Origin: Gadus chalcogrammus
Taxonomy: Eukaryota > Chordata > Actinopteri > Gadiformes > Gadidae
NCBI RefSeq assembly: GCF_026213295.1
Contig: NC_079426.1
Span: forward strand, 15,195,765 to 15,259,764
Length of the DNA stretch: 64,000 nucleotides
Direction of reading: 5' to 3'
The translations under genes were made by a program, and so were the position numbers. Positions 43,400-54,931 of this stretch are shown one piece after another (the stretch's first letter is position 1; each line of letters starts with the position of its first letter). The notes beneath the pieces are model-generated. The model searched no databases, was not told where the DNA came from, and saw only the letters and a program-made list of their open reading frames with translations.

Positions 43400-46300
43400 C
43401 TACACCGGAGAAAAGAAGCTCTTTATATTTGTTATCTGACCCCTCGCTCCTAAACCAAATGAATGGCTAAATCATAAGAATCTGCGGTAAAGAGAGATAT
43501 CTTGTTAGTAATTCCTATTTGTTTCAGAGCTTTTGGGAGAGAACTGGTGTTATGCCGCCCTCTGGTGGCAAGTTAATGAGATTGAATCAATCAATTGATA
43601 AGTCAATTGATAACGGAAAACGACTTATCCAATTCCCTAAAAACTAAAGTAACATTGTAACCTCTTTCAATTGGTTCTCTCGTCTCTCTTGCTCCAGCCT
43701 CGCTGCCTTCTGCGCCTGCATGACCTTTGCGTCAGTGCGCCATTTCTGAAGAAGCTCCTGGTCCCTATGGGAGTGGCAGGGGGAGGGAAGGTTGTTATCG
43801 ACTCTTCAAAACATACCTCAGGGTTAATCTTTAACCGGGGGTGGTGCGGGCTGGGGACTAGTAGGCTTTAGATTTGATGGCCAAATAACTTTGAATATAA
43901 GTTATAATTTTCCCCAAACTAGACTGGTCCCAATCATGGTCAGCAAGGGGAAACATTGAATTGGGTTCCTGTTATTTTTAATTCCAAACCTTGATACAGG
44001 CTAATTATCTAGTTCGATTAAAGGTTCATTATATCCCTGGGGATCTAGGGCAGCTTTGATATTATGTTTTTTGTGACGACTGAACATTGTCCTTTTCGAA
44101 GGTTAGAAAAAATGACTTCCAAAAGGTCAAAAACGCGACTGAAAATCACAGCCAAGGACTAAATTGCTTCTTCTTCTTCAAAAAAAATACATTCCACAAG
44201 GACGAGTCAATTCTGCCACATGTTGGAGTACTGTCCAAAGCACAAAGAAAAAATCCTACAGCTCCAATCATATACAATCCTAATCACATAAAAATGGACA
44301 CAACCTGCTTTTCCAAGATGAAAACGGATAACAGGGCACTCATCCTTGGTTCTTCTTGGACGCAAAGCTGTTTTATTTTTTTCATGTAGTTCAGCCTTCT
44401 AAATGGCAGGTGTGCAATCAATAGGTTATATTCTGTTTCTAAAAGCCTCCGACTGGAGGCTGCAGAATCTCACTTACTTTTTCTTCTGTTCAAGAAGCTC
44501 TTGCTTTTCCTTCAGTTCTTCCTCCGCTGCCGTTTTCCTTTTTCCCGACCTCCCAAACTGGCTGTCAAACTCACAGGGTTGTGAAAATGCAGCTTATTTC
44601 TTTCCGAAGTACAGTTTGAAAATAGCCAACATTTTAATTGTCCTCCAAAGCATTCTGCCGTAACAGTTTGACATGTTTGTATTTCAACTTGGCTGTGTCA
44701 CGTTAAAATTGTACCGGGGGCGAAAATTGTACCGGCCTACGTCATCGGTTGTTTACATCCTGACAACCTGCCCGGCAACAGACGACGCGATGCAGAAAAC
44801 ATGTTTCCAAACGACGAAATAACATAATACAGATAGCGGATCGCTATCTGTATTATGATAGATAGCGATAACACTTGTTTTTACTTTATATTTGTATTGT
44901 ATTTAATTGTTTAATCGAAACAGTAAAAAAAATTGCCCGCGAAACGGGCGATCGCGTCAAATGACAATGTTTTGCCCGCGAAACGGGCGATCGCGTCAAA
45001 TGACGTAGGAGGGTTCTTGAAACATAATACAGATAACGGATCGCTAAAACACTTGTTTTTTACTTTATTTGTATTGTATTGAATTGTTTAATCGAATTTA
45101 GCTAGTAAACTGAGTGTTTTAAGCAGGTTTCATAGTCTAGAATGTTCAAGAACCTTCCTACGTGATTTGACGCGTCATTTGACGCGATCGCCCGCTTTGC
45201 GGGCAATTTTCTTTATTGTTTCGATTAAACAATTAAATACAATACAAATATAAAGTAAAAACAAGTGTTATCGTTATCTATCATAATTCAGATAGCGATC
45301 CGCTATCTGTATTATGTTATTTCGTCGTTTGGAAACATGTTTTCTGCATCGCGTCGTCTGTTGCAGGGCAGGTTGTCAGGTTGTCAGGATGTAAACAAAC
45401 GATGACGTAGGCCGGTACAATTTTCGCCCCCGGTACAATTTTAACGTGACACCTGCTTTCCCAGCGAAATACTATTAAAAACGTTGTTTACTGTTATTTC
45501 TTCCCCCAAGGCCCAACACAGCACGCACTCCCCTATGGCGCATCTTTAAACTTTGATCAGTGAAGATCTCCAAACTAACGTACCCTTTAAGCTACAGTGC
45601 CGTCAGTATACCTCTTGACAACTGGCAGGCTTCCTTGCGACCGTGTGGTACTGGGGGAGCTGGAGCCAAGCTCAGCACTGTCCAGCAGGATCATCTTGTT
45701 CTTAAGCTCCTTGAACCTCTGAAGCTCCTGCTCTTCCTCCTCCTCTTCGTCTTCGCCACACGACTCCAAACTCGACCTCACCAGCGCTGACAGCCGGAGC
45801 TTCTCCACGGGGGGCCCGTCTGCGTAAATCAACCAATCAAATGGTGTTAAACAATGTTTCTAACTTCTATACTTTAAAAGTGGCTACTCTCACCCTCTCA
45901 TGCAAACATCAGACAAATTTCGCAAATCTCTTGCGAACACCTGAGACATCGACATTCCAGCAGGAGCTGATGTTTTTACCAGCAACCCTACTGCTGCACC
46001 CTGGTAATCTGCTGCTGGTTTGACATTTACACACAGGGCTTTATAGTGGCTAAATCCATATTTTTCTATTTCTATAACTCAACAATGCTCCAAGACCCTG
46101 CTTACACTGATGAGAACACTTTGGAGGCTTGCCGAGGAGACCAGCGGCCACACGTCTTATTGGAAACTATCAGGATCAATATTCCAGCCCGCTGTTTGGT
46201 GCTTAACTGCATTCAACTATATTGTTGTGAGCGGATATTAAGAAAACAAAATTGTGAAGACAAAAATATATATATCCTTATCAGTGGCTTCAATTGATGT

Positions 46301-48464
46301 CATTATTTAAGGAAATGAACCAAGCAACAACAGGAAGGAAGCAACAACAATGACAATATGACATGGTGGCTGGTGGAAAATATGAATGTTTATACTACTG
46401 CAGATAGGCGTTGAAATGACTAACTGAAAGTGATGGTAAAAATTCACAGTTTCACACAACAACAATTTCCCAGATGGCTGAATTTGGATGTGGACTATTT
46501 TAATAAGCAGGCTAATACCCCATGACACTATGGACCTAAATACTTTCTGATAATGGAGATTTGACATTGTAATAAGCAGCTGAAGGCGGCAAATCCTTGA
46601 TAAGCCCATTACTGAAAGAAGTCGGCGAGCTTCAAAGAAAATCAAATCATCTCGATGATCGGTAACAAAAAAACAGTATCCCATGAAATTGGATATATAT
46701 CTGGCCCCGGAGACACAGAGACCTTTCGCTGTTAATAACCTTGTAGACAGAGGGATAAAGAACTGGATTGAGGCGCTTGTCTTTGCTCCTAGGGATGATT
46801 AGCTGTAGACAAAGCTTAATGATGGAAACACGGCCAAGCGAAGCCCAGAGCTTATCGATTTTTTTTTTTATGCGGCTAAAATTATTCCAGATCTGTAAAG
46901 CAGGGAGTTATGGATGGGGAGGTGAGGCGTGGAGGGGCAGGGAAAGGGGTTGGTGGGGTCAGCCGACTGCTGGGCGTCGTCTCCTAGGGAACAGAAGTCA
47001 CACCACTCGAGTGGAAGCAGGGCAGAGAGCTATTTTTGTTTTTCTTTCTCCTTTTTTTTGAAAGAAAACGAGGCGCAGATGGCTGAGAGAAATGCAGGGG
47101 ACCATTGGCATAATGATCTCCCTGTTGTCGGTTAGACGAATGTCCGGTGACAGTTCTCACCTGGATGAGACCTCTGGACACTGACCGGGCGCTCGGCCAT
47201 GGCGCTCCTCAGGTACTGGAGGATACACTCCAGCCCCTGGTGCACAATGTCCTTAGGGGGGGAGCGGATGGGGCAATTTCTCAGGTTCAGGCCTTTGAGG
47301 GAAAGAACATTACCTAGGAAGAGGGAAGGATAAATCACATAGGGTCTTCTTTATATATAAAGTTACCACAATCTATAGCTTCATAGCTTAGAAGTCTTAA
47401 TAGTTTTCTGTTCCTCCAAGACATCTTAATATCTTTGATCAGAGTTTAAAGAACTGTATCTTATTTTGAATAAGTGTTCCGCTGATTTTAACATGTTCAG
47501 TTGGACCATATTGTGAAATTAATTTAGCATCCATTTTAGACTGAATCCTTATCCTGTGTAAAGGTAAAGGCCTGACAAAATGTATTCATATTTTGCTGAG
47601 GGGTATTACAACAGTGTCATTGATCAAATTAATTGGGTGTTTAGCGTGAAGGAGCGGTCACACATTGGCTAGTTTCACAGGCAGAGGATACAACTCAGAC
47701 TACAACAGACTACACACTGGCAGAAGGGACAGAGCTTGGCTCACCAAGCTCTGGGGGAAGCTCTGAGATAGGATTTCCCTCCAGCAGCAGTGTTTTCAGA
47801 TACCTGAGGAAACAAAGGAGCAAATTCATGAGCAATTACAATCTACTATTATCAGTTAGGGGTTTGAAACTGCTGTACTCCCAGGGAGCAGATGCTGTTA
47901 AATGCTTGTATAAATGTATCTCTGCGCCACAGAAATCTTTGACAACATACAGGATCCTCATGAAAGGCACTTCAATCAATACCTGTGAGAGCCTATTCCA
48001 GCTGGAAGTGATCCAATTAGGTTATTTCTGAGGTCCAACCACACCAGGTGGGGTAAACGTACAAACATTGAATCTGGAAGATTGATTAACTTGTTGCCCT
48101 CAAGATATAACTCCTAAAAGAAATAGGCAAATGAGTTACAACTAATTCTCCAAAGTGGGTAAAATATTTTTGAAAGACAAAAAAGTAATTTGTATAAGGT
48201 ATAGTTGAGGTATGGTGTGTGTGTTGATGGGTCTACAGTGAAATCCAAACCGACCTTTAGTGATCTATGTCTTAGAATAGTTTCAGGGATTTCGTTCAAC
48301 TTCCTTCTGCTTAGAAACAATGTCTGGGATTCAACATGTGGTGAGTGCTCTGTGTTGGGCTCAGCATTGTCGGTTAGCACGGGTGGCTGAAGGGTGTCCA
48401 GTGTGTTCCCATAATCACGACTCAGCTGCAGGTCTGGAATGTGCTCTTGCACTGTGGAGTCCAT
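43308..48464 (-). CDS. lrrc27: leucine-rich repeat-containing protein 27 (spliced, 3' end missing)
   Basis: Eight minus-strand coding exons with consensus splice sites join in phase into about 346 codons: 48,255-48,464; 47,983-48,113; 47,745-47,803; 47,161-47,313; 45,612-45,819; 44,478-44,561; 43,662-43,764; 43,308-43,399. Residues ~48-165 form leucine-rich repeats (TLFLSRRKLNEIPE, LYLEGNKLINLPD, LVWLDLRNNLIGSLPAGIG, LKTLLLEGNPISELPPELG, LKGLNLRNCPIRSPP). A low-complexity acidic stretch and a Lys/Glu/Gln-rich coiled-coil region (EEELKEKQELLEQKK, QKWRTDAKVMQAQKAARLEQ) follow. This layout and the GIGSH, LRNCP and helix motifs fit LRRC27. Its function is poorly known. The human protein continues another ~100 residues, so the last exon or exons are probably in the gap at 43,067. 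It is head-to-head with stk32c. Confidence 0.9.
43662..43764 (-). CDS. lrrc27: lrrc27 exon 8
   Basis: The acceptor CTCCCATAG and donor GAAAGAG|GTTACA give 34 codons of coiled-coil sequence (DQELLQKWRTDAKVMQAQ, ARLEQERRENQ). It matches the human ALQEWRERAQRMRKRKEE block in position and register. Confidence 0.8.
44478..44561 (-). CDS. lrrc27: lrrc27 exon 7
   Basis: Acceptor GTTTGACAG, donor AAAA|GTAAGTG. Encodes RKTAAEEELKEKQELLEQ, aligned with human AAALRELQEKQALMEQ. The acceptor lies only 134 bp from a 756-bp foldback element. Confidence 0.85.
44696..45451. mobile_element. 756-bp foldback (long inverted repeat) element, copy 1
   Basis: Left and right ends are inverted copies beginning TGTCACGTTAAAATTGTACC. 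The inverted arms extend about 310-325 bp (44,696-~45,020 and ~45,141-45,451). The ~120-bp centre holds a partial second copy of the left-arm sequence. Each end has two direct copies of AAAATTGTACCGG about 10 bp apart. Inner arms carry GCGATCGC next to TCAAATGAC. No coding potential is seen. A clear target duplication is not visible (flanks GCTG/CCTG match at 3 of 4 bases). A second copy lies at 62,158-62,681. I do not recognise the family; a MITE or foldback DNA transposon is the best description. Confidence 0.85.
45612..45819 (-). CDS. lrrc27: lrrc27 exon 6
   Basis: Acceptor GATTTACGCAG, donor AAGAG|GTATAC. Encodes GPPVEKLRLSALVRSSLES, then an acidic run (GEDEEEEEEQELQRF) and KELKNKMILLDSAELG. 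Its phase joins exactly to exon 5, so no exon is missing between them. Confidence 0.85.
47161..47313 (-). CDS. lrrc27: lrrc27 exon 5
   Basis: Acceptor CTCTTCCTAG, donor CATCCAG|GTGAGA. Encodes LSLKGLNLRNCPIRSPPKDI and LECILQYLRSAMAE, corresponding to human LKALNLRHCPLEFPPQ and AIQRFLRMWAVE. Confidence 0.92.
47745..47803 (-). CDS. lrrc27: lrrc27 exon 4
   Basis: Acceptor GTTTCCTCAG, donor GCTTG|GTGAGC. Encodes one repeat, YLKTLLLEGNPISELPPEL, near-identical to human LKTLLLERNPIKMLPVEL. Confidence 0.93.
47983..48113 (-). CDS. lrrc27: lrrc27 exon 3
   Basis: Acceptor AACTTTTAG-like (CTTTTAG), donor TCACAG|GTATTG. Encodes ELYLEGNKLINLPD and LPHLVWLDLRNNLIGSLPAG, matching human [20 protein letters not shown]. 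Confidence 0.93.
48255..48464 (-). CDS. lrrc27: lrrc27 exon 2 with start codon
   Basis: The ATG at 48,464 lies one base after an acceptor (GTTTCCTAG, exon start 48,465). Its 70 codons end with the first repeat, TLFLSRRKLNEIPETILRHR, at donor CTAAAG|GTCGG. The preceding ATG in the frame lies on the intron side of the acceptor, so 48,464 is the better start. Confidence 0.85.
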
Positions 48465-48762
48465 TCTAGGAAACAGTTTAACCATTAAAACACTATCATT
48501 ACTAAACTTTCTTTGAATTTATTTAAATGATGGCTTCATTCATCAATCAAATTATTTTACACAGAAGCACAAACGTGATATAATTTGGAATTTATAATTC
48601 TTCAACAACACTCATTGCATTGACCAGAACAGAATGATTGAACCGGATCGCAGCATAACTAGCATTACACCAGTACACACACACTATCTGCTAGCTGTCA
48701 CTAAGACGCGAACAGTACACAGCTATCCTTACTTTTGATCAACCAGGATCAACCTTACTCAC

Positions 48763-48930
48763 CGCTCTAAATTGATTACTACAGCAGATAAAGATATATA
48801 CGTTATACAAGTGAATATAATATCGATTACGAAACGCTCTCGTCAGAGGGAAGTCGTTCCAACAAATTGGAAACCATAGTAACGACAGCAACAATAACTA
48901 CGGCAGCTGTCAGCAGTCAGTCGCGGCGCA
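48763..48930 (-). other. lrrc27: lrrc27 5' UTR exon 1 and start region
   Basis: A strong minus-strand donor, AGAGCG|GTGAGTAAG (exon end 48,763), about 300 bp upstream of the coding start fits a non-coding first exon. It runs back towards about 48,930, where CpG-containing sequence begins. The 5' boundary is a guess. Confidence 0.5.
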
Positions 48931-49729
48931 AATTGAAAATTACCGTATACAGTTACATTAGAAACAATGTAAATTAAAAGCTAATATATTGTCTTATGAT
49001 CTCTGACAATATTGTATACAAATATATATTTAATCTACATATATTAACAATAATAATATTAAACAGGTAATTATATAAGAACAATAATGACTGTAAACTG
49101 GCTACTATAGTTATCAATATTTTATAATAATAATTGATTCCAAAATGAAAAAAATCAGCAATAATAAGCGATTTTGTCTTTACAGCCAGGGAGTTAAAGT
49201 GTTAACCCCTTTTCCATCAATGATCTGGCACCACCCACCCATCTTCTAATTAGATTCGCTGAATGTCTGAATCCACTGAGGTAACAGGCTACACTCAGGC
49301 TGAGCAGCACTACTTCCTCTAGTAGGCGGCTACACCTACAGTCTGAGGTAAGCGAGTCCGAGAGGCTGTTCCTGGATCTTGACAAGCACGACAACACAAG
49401 CTGCTACGTCGTCTCGACCACAGTCTTACTGGCCAACAACTGGCACACTCGCAAGGCTGGAGAACACAATTCACTGTGGCTGACTGGACACTGAAGACAG
49501 CAAAGCATAACGCCAAAACGAGCCATTCCCCGAGCAACATCAATATAATTCAGCGTTCACTTTGCAGTGCAGTCTATTCAAGTGTGTGTCTGTGTTTGAA
49601 AAATCAAGTCGGCAGGGATTAAATGCAAGACATAATGGGCACCAGGAGTGTGTTATGAATTGATCCGCGTGTCCGAGACAGAAGTGTAGTTTTCAAGGAG
49701 CGAGGAATGCAATCTGAGCTCGCGTCTCA
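48930..49729. promoter_or_regulatory. head-to-head lrrc27/stk32c promoter interval
   Basis: Less than 1 kb separates the divergent genes. The lrrc27 side is AT-rich (49,000-49,190), while the stk32c side (about 49,200-49,729) has mixed composition. A possible X-box-like half site (ATAGTAAC, near 48,880) is on the lrrc27 side. Human STK32C and LRRC27 are also divergently paired. Shared regulation is inference. Confidence 0.45.
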
Positions 49730-49811
49730 ATGTTTCACTGGGGCAAGTGGAAGAAGAGGATGGGCGCGAATAGCTCCTCAAAAAGACCCGTGTACGACGA
49801 GAAGGAGGATG
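49707..49811 (+). other. overlapping upstream reading frame in stk32c exon 1
   Basis: An ATG at 49,707, in another frame (G at -3), overlaps the stk32c start and stays open for all 35 codons to the exon end. If the transcription start is upstream, it could reduce or re-route initiation at 49,730. Confidence 0.45.
49730..49811 (+). CDS. stk32c: serine/threonine kinase 32C, coding exon 1
   Basis: The ATG at 49,730 opens MFHWGKWKKRMGANSSKRPV and then YDEKED, ending one base into a codon at a consensus donor (GTAAGT from 49,812). Human STK32C has FQWSKWKKRMGSS and RRPVFDDKED at the same place, just before the kinase domain, and its intron has the same phase. STK32 (YANK) kinases are AGC-type Ser/Thr kinases; the catalytic domain starts in the next exon, which lies beyond this window. 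An in-frame TGA at 49,715-49,717 excludes a longer frame upstream. The first ATG is in a weak context, whereas an internal ATG at 49,760 (MGANSS) is in a strong one. STK32A has a similar MGANTS start, but the WKKR block and lrrc27/pwwp2b neighbours point to 32C. Confidence 0.9.
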
Positions 49812-52068
49812 GTAAGTATTTTAAAGTGTATTTTGGGGATATGACAATAACTGATCCACGATGCACCTTTTACTAGAGGGAACGGAGTTTTGAGGCGATA
49901 CTTTGAACCGTATAAGTTATAGAAGTTGTATTTGAGCGAAGTGACTGAATACATCTGTCACTGTTGGATGTAGCTAGTGTCGTTTTATGGCCTGTATGTT
50001 TACCATTGGCTGTTTTTGGGAGAAGATTCCCTCCCTGGTCTCGTTGATTGTTGTGACTAGAGCAGGCTGGGGGTGTGACGCCCAACTTAACACTGATGGA
50101 CCGCCTGTCCTCAGATGGAGAACCATTGCAGTCCTTATGTCGGATGTATGTCCACATATGTGTTCCAATGTTGCATGTTCGTATGCAGAAAAGTTTTATT
50201 TTGGCGTAAACTAAGGACACAAAGATGTGCATGTGTGTTTGTACACTACGCACTCAGTTGGATATGGAGCTCGCTATGTTACTCGCGTGCGTTCACGTCT
50301 TTGAAATAGAAGCAATTTAAGTCGTTGCAGTAATTGCATAATTAAGACGAGCTTAGCACCATGCGTGAAAGTAATGCTATTTGATAATAGATGTCATCAG
50401 TAAGCCTCTAGGGATGGGTGCTGAATAGTTATTCCCGAATAAAAATTAATCAAATATGGTTAGTTAGTTCAAAGGATACAAAGTATGGAACTGGACGCGT
50501 CGGAGTGCCGTGCATGCTCCATATTAATTTATATAAGGAGGCTATTGGCTTTCCCCATAACGCAAAGGGAATATGTGGCGTTATGCATAGCAACCGCTTC
50601 CTTTGAAATATGAATATTACATTTTTCCATGTATAATCCCATTATGAGATGTGATGGTTAAAAGATAACACTCACACGTATGAGACTCTTAAGGATTTTC
50701 GCCGACTAATCGTATTTAGTGAATAAGAATAACATTAAACCAATCATTTTAATAAGAAACCAAGCAACAAAAGCCCCTAACAAGGCTACAACTGTTAAGA
50801 CGGGCTTCGCGGGATTCTCTGCCTTCACGATACGTAAACCAATTTAAATTGTATTACCTATTACCAAGATATGCATTCACGTTGATAACCTCCCTTAAGC
50901 ACTTTTGCCCTGTTAGAGCAATAACACCATCAAGCCTTTATCTAGCCTTTCATATGGGCATCTATAGACTCTACTTGCCCATGTCACACTTGCTCATCAT
51001 AGGTTCAAGGATGGGAGTGATAGTGTTTCCCCTCATGGCACATACACAAGTGTGTATCTGGCAGTGTCACTAAGTAGGTCACTGATGGTTTAGGCAATGG
51101 GAGTCAAACACATTGAGCAGTAAGCATCTGTGACCAACTTACTGACTTCACCGACCAAAACTTTATTGTGTGTGCGTTATAAATAAGTTCATCCAGCTCA
51201 TTCTATACTATGGCTGTTGCTTCAGTTTACATGCTGAGGAGATGACTCTCAGGGATTAACGTCTTTGGTAGAAAAAAACATTTTCCTTGCTTCAATTAAA
51301 TATTGCCTATTTTGTAGACCAGCTGGTTTGAGGAAGAGAAAGGCATATACAAATGTAACTGGTAATGCCTATATTATGATGATTTGTTAGCTTTTGTCCA
51401 CTAATCATTGGCTGGCCTTTCGTCATTATCTTAAAGTAATTTTGCAATTCTCCCTGGCTTAATAAAAGGATATTGTCGAGTCCATACACATTAAACAGAG
51501 CCTTCTGCCCTGAGGGTGTCTTAAGCGTGAGTATGTTGGAGTACCAGTGGTGGCTCTCTACTTTCAAGCCAAAATTTCATCCTCTCAGATGAGGCTTAAT
51601 GCCACAAAGTTGCATATTGTTGTGCAGAGCATTCTTAAGGTCCATCTCGGGCCAAAGGAGCCTATTTGTGCTAGGTCCTGACATACAGTTTTGGTATGGC
51701 CGCTTAGAAAGAGGCAATTCAGCGAGAAAAACAAAGAATGTTGTATTTTAATGAGAGAAAGAGGGGTGGAAAGTCTGCACTAGAAATGCACTTGATATTT
51801 TGTGTGGTGTGTGTATGCACACACGCGCGTGAATCTGCACCTATAGGCATGTATCACCAAATTGTGAGGGCTCCCTAAATGCATCTCTGCCTGTATATCA
51901 AAGTGTGCGTGTGTGTATGTAGCCGCCTGTCTCTGTCAGATATGAGTACGTAAGGCATTGAAGACACATTTGGTTGAGGGATAGAGACCGATAAAGAGGG
52001 AGATGGCTGATTACTCTCTATGAATACTGAGTCCTTCTCATTCTTTTCATCTTCGCAGTAGCCCTACA

Positions 52069-52101
<33 letters not shown>

Positions 52102-52163
52102 TTCTCTCTTTCTCTCTCTCGCTCTCGCTCTCGCTCTCTCTCTTTCTTTTATCTCTCTCTTTT
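52069..52163. repeat. (CT)n microsatellite with TTTC and CTCG variants
   Basis: A homopyrimidine tract of about 95 bp, interrupted by TTTCTC and GCTCTC units. Confidence 0.94.
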
Positions 52164-54894
52164 CCGCTCTCTCTCTTCAACAAAGTGCCTGTAGCTACGT
52201 TGACGGTCGCTCTCTCTATCTTCAATGTAATGGGACCATTGTAATTGTCCCACTAGTCTGGAAATATGTGGAGTACACTGCCCTTGTTGTGCTCTGGCAA
52301 CATTTAACCCTGGAGCAAGGCTTCCTTGCAATATTGTTGTAGATAAAACAAAATGACATTTTTCAACATTAACTAGATTAGTTGTGGTGTGTGTGTGTGT
52401 TTTGTAAACAGACACATAAATGTGCAGGCATGACATAGTAGTAGTGCGATGCTATGCAGTGCCGCGGCTGAAAATGTATGGGATAAACGCTTGAAAAATC
52501 CTTCAGGGTTCCGATAGAGCAGTAAATCAATGTTTTATAAAACGGTGACTGCGTTCATATCATTACATTCTCAAAATATGTCTCTCATTATTAGCATTTC
52601 TTTCATTTTGTTCACGCTTATAAACATTTTTCCACTTCCACTGATCTGGGGTGATTTTTATTGTTGCTGCTGTCATTATAGGATACAGATATGATCTGAC
52701 ATCAGCCAATCACTGGGATGTGCTTGATCACAAGGCATGAGCCTATGATAGTGTAGGCGCCTAAATATAAGCTAGCGCCATGATGTCGGGTGAGCTAGTT
52801 TAAATTTTTTTTATTGCAGACATAGACAGAGTAGAATAAGATTATGGTTGGAAAAAAAATGTGTTGGAGAATAAAGGCACAATCGACGAATGACCCTTAA
52901 CATACATTGATTTAGATTTGTTTTTAATCAGTTAAAAATACACACCATAATGAACGTAAACCTTGCGACTTATTGAAATCTTGCTCTGCATTCAGTATTC
53001 ACAATTATCACAAAGGCAGCGACTTGTTTCGCACAGAATAAAACTGTGTGGTATCTCCCTCCATGAGCATGCGCAGTGCCGGTTAAACACCGGATCAAAA
53101 TTAGGATTTTGTTGGTACCATTGGAGAGATCTACCCATATATGGCAGCTTGTATATCCTTCCTTGGGTTAGACCAACAAAGTTACAGCTATGAGAGCAGC
53201 TTAACAATTGTTTTGAATGTAATATGCCATATATGTCCATCTATTAATCACCAATTTCAGGCAATTTCAGGAACGTGTCAACAGCTCAAGAGGGGGTCAT
53301 TTTATCAGAAATCATTGCTGATCTACATCTCAACATAGACGATGACAACAATTAACCTAGGGTCTTACAAACAGGCCAAAACCTTTTACAAAGCATGTCT
53401 TATCGTTGCTGGTCTCAAGCGGCCTGGCTACGTCGCTCTATCTCCTGCTGAAAGTGCTTGTCTAAATCATCCCATTTGAGGCTAACGATAATACACATAT
53501 ATATATATAACGCTGATTTAATTTTATGAATGACAAAATTCATCCCTAGTCTTTTAATACGTTAACTGTTCACATAGTAGCCTGATGCTACATTTGTAAT
53601 GGGTTTATTAGCTATGAAACAAGAATGGGGAAAAAGTGAATGCAGGCGATTGCTTCCACCCTATGGCAGTAAAGAATGTACCAGCTAATGGCACAATGGA
53701 AGTAGACGTTTTAAGATGTTGTCTTGCCTAATTACACCAGTTGCCTTTATTTAACGCTGTAACCTTAATGCTAAACGTTTTGGGGAGAGGTTTTGTCGGT
53801 TTTAAAAATCCAGATGACATTTATTTCGAGCAGTGCCAGAGTCAGGGTGATTGAGTTTTCAAGGAGACCACGTATCCTTAGGTGAGCTTGTAAGGGAGAG
53901 CTCAGGGTTCTAGCAGAGCCAGGGTGAAGGAGTCTTCAAAGAGATTGGCTCTGCAGGATACCAAGATGAAAACGGCAAGAAGATGGGTTGCTCTCAAAGT
54001 GTGCATGTGTAAGTGTGTGTGCCTGTGTCTTTTTTTGTGTGAATAATGCAATATTGTGTGAATATTATGTGAGCGTATACTCCCAGTTCTGCAAAGGAAA
54101 GGATTAGCGAATGCGAGGGAACACAATTGAGGTTGACCTGTGCTTTCACACATGCACCGATATAATGCCAGCCCCTATGGAGTTCACACTACCAGCTCCC
54201 TGGGGTAAACTCTGCGTTACGTCCAGCCTCCTACACGCTCTCCCCAGGCGTCACCCCTCGGCTAATGTATACGCAGCATCTCAAATATGTGTGAACACGT
54301 CTGACGCGGCCTCATCTCCTGTTGTGTGTTGCATGTGTGAAAGGGCAACTCATCTCCGGACCTGATTCTCCAGAGTTCATCCAGAGTTTATGTGTGAAAG
54401 GCCTACTGATGTATCTGGCATAAACTGATAGCAACATTTCTCTCTCCTATCATGTGATTGCCTCTTCAAGCCCCCTGTTTTCCTAGATAAAGAACAGTAT
54501 AGAGTATTGTCAGCAAAATGTCATCCATACAGTTCTGTCATCAAGAATACCCTGGGTCAGGTTTGACATAATCTTTAATAATAAAGCAGCACCACAGCAT
54601 CTTCAGTCTCACTGCCTAAAAGCATCCGGCTTAAAGAAAACATAGATATCTTTGAGAATCATAATATGGTTTGGGGTCTTTCGCAATACATTACATTTGG
54701 TTAAACTTTAAGCCCGGTGCTCAAATGCAGGTGCTAGCAAATTCCCAGGGGAAGTAATGTGCGAGAATGTAAGTACACACTGTACTTACATTGGCAAACG
54801 AAATGAGGAGCAGATTAAGATGGTGAGGGAGGATATAGATTTGGATCCTGGGAACCGATAATGCTATTATATGTTGCGATCTAAAGGATAAAAT

Positions 54895-54931
54895 GCGCGC
54901 ACACACACACGCACACGCACACACACACACA
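54895..54931. repeat. short (CA)n with GC lead
   Basis: A GCGCGCA start and 15 or so CA units with two CG interruptions. Confidence 0.85.

Noticed and set aside
46307..46684. Extra lrrc27 exon in the intron between exons 5 and 6
   Set aside because: Exons 5 and 6 join in phase without it and the frame has no leucine-rich or coiled-coil pattern.
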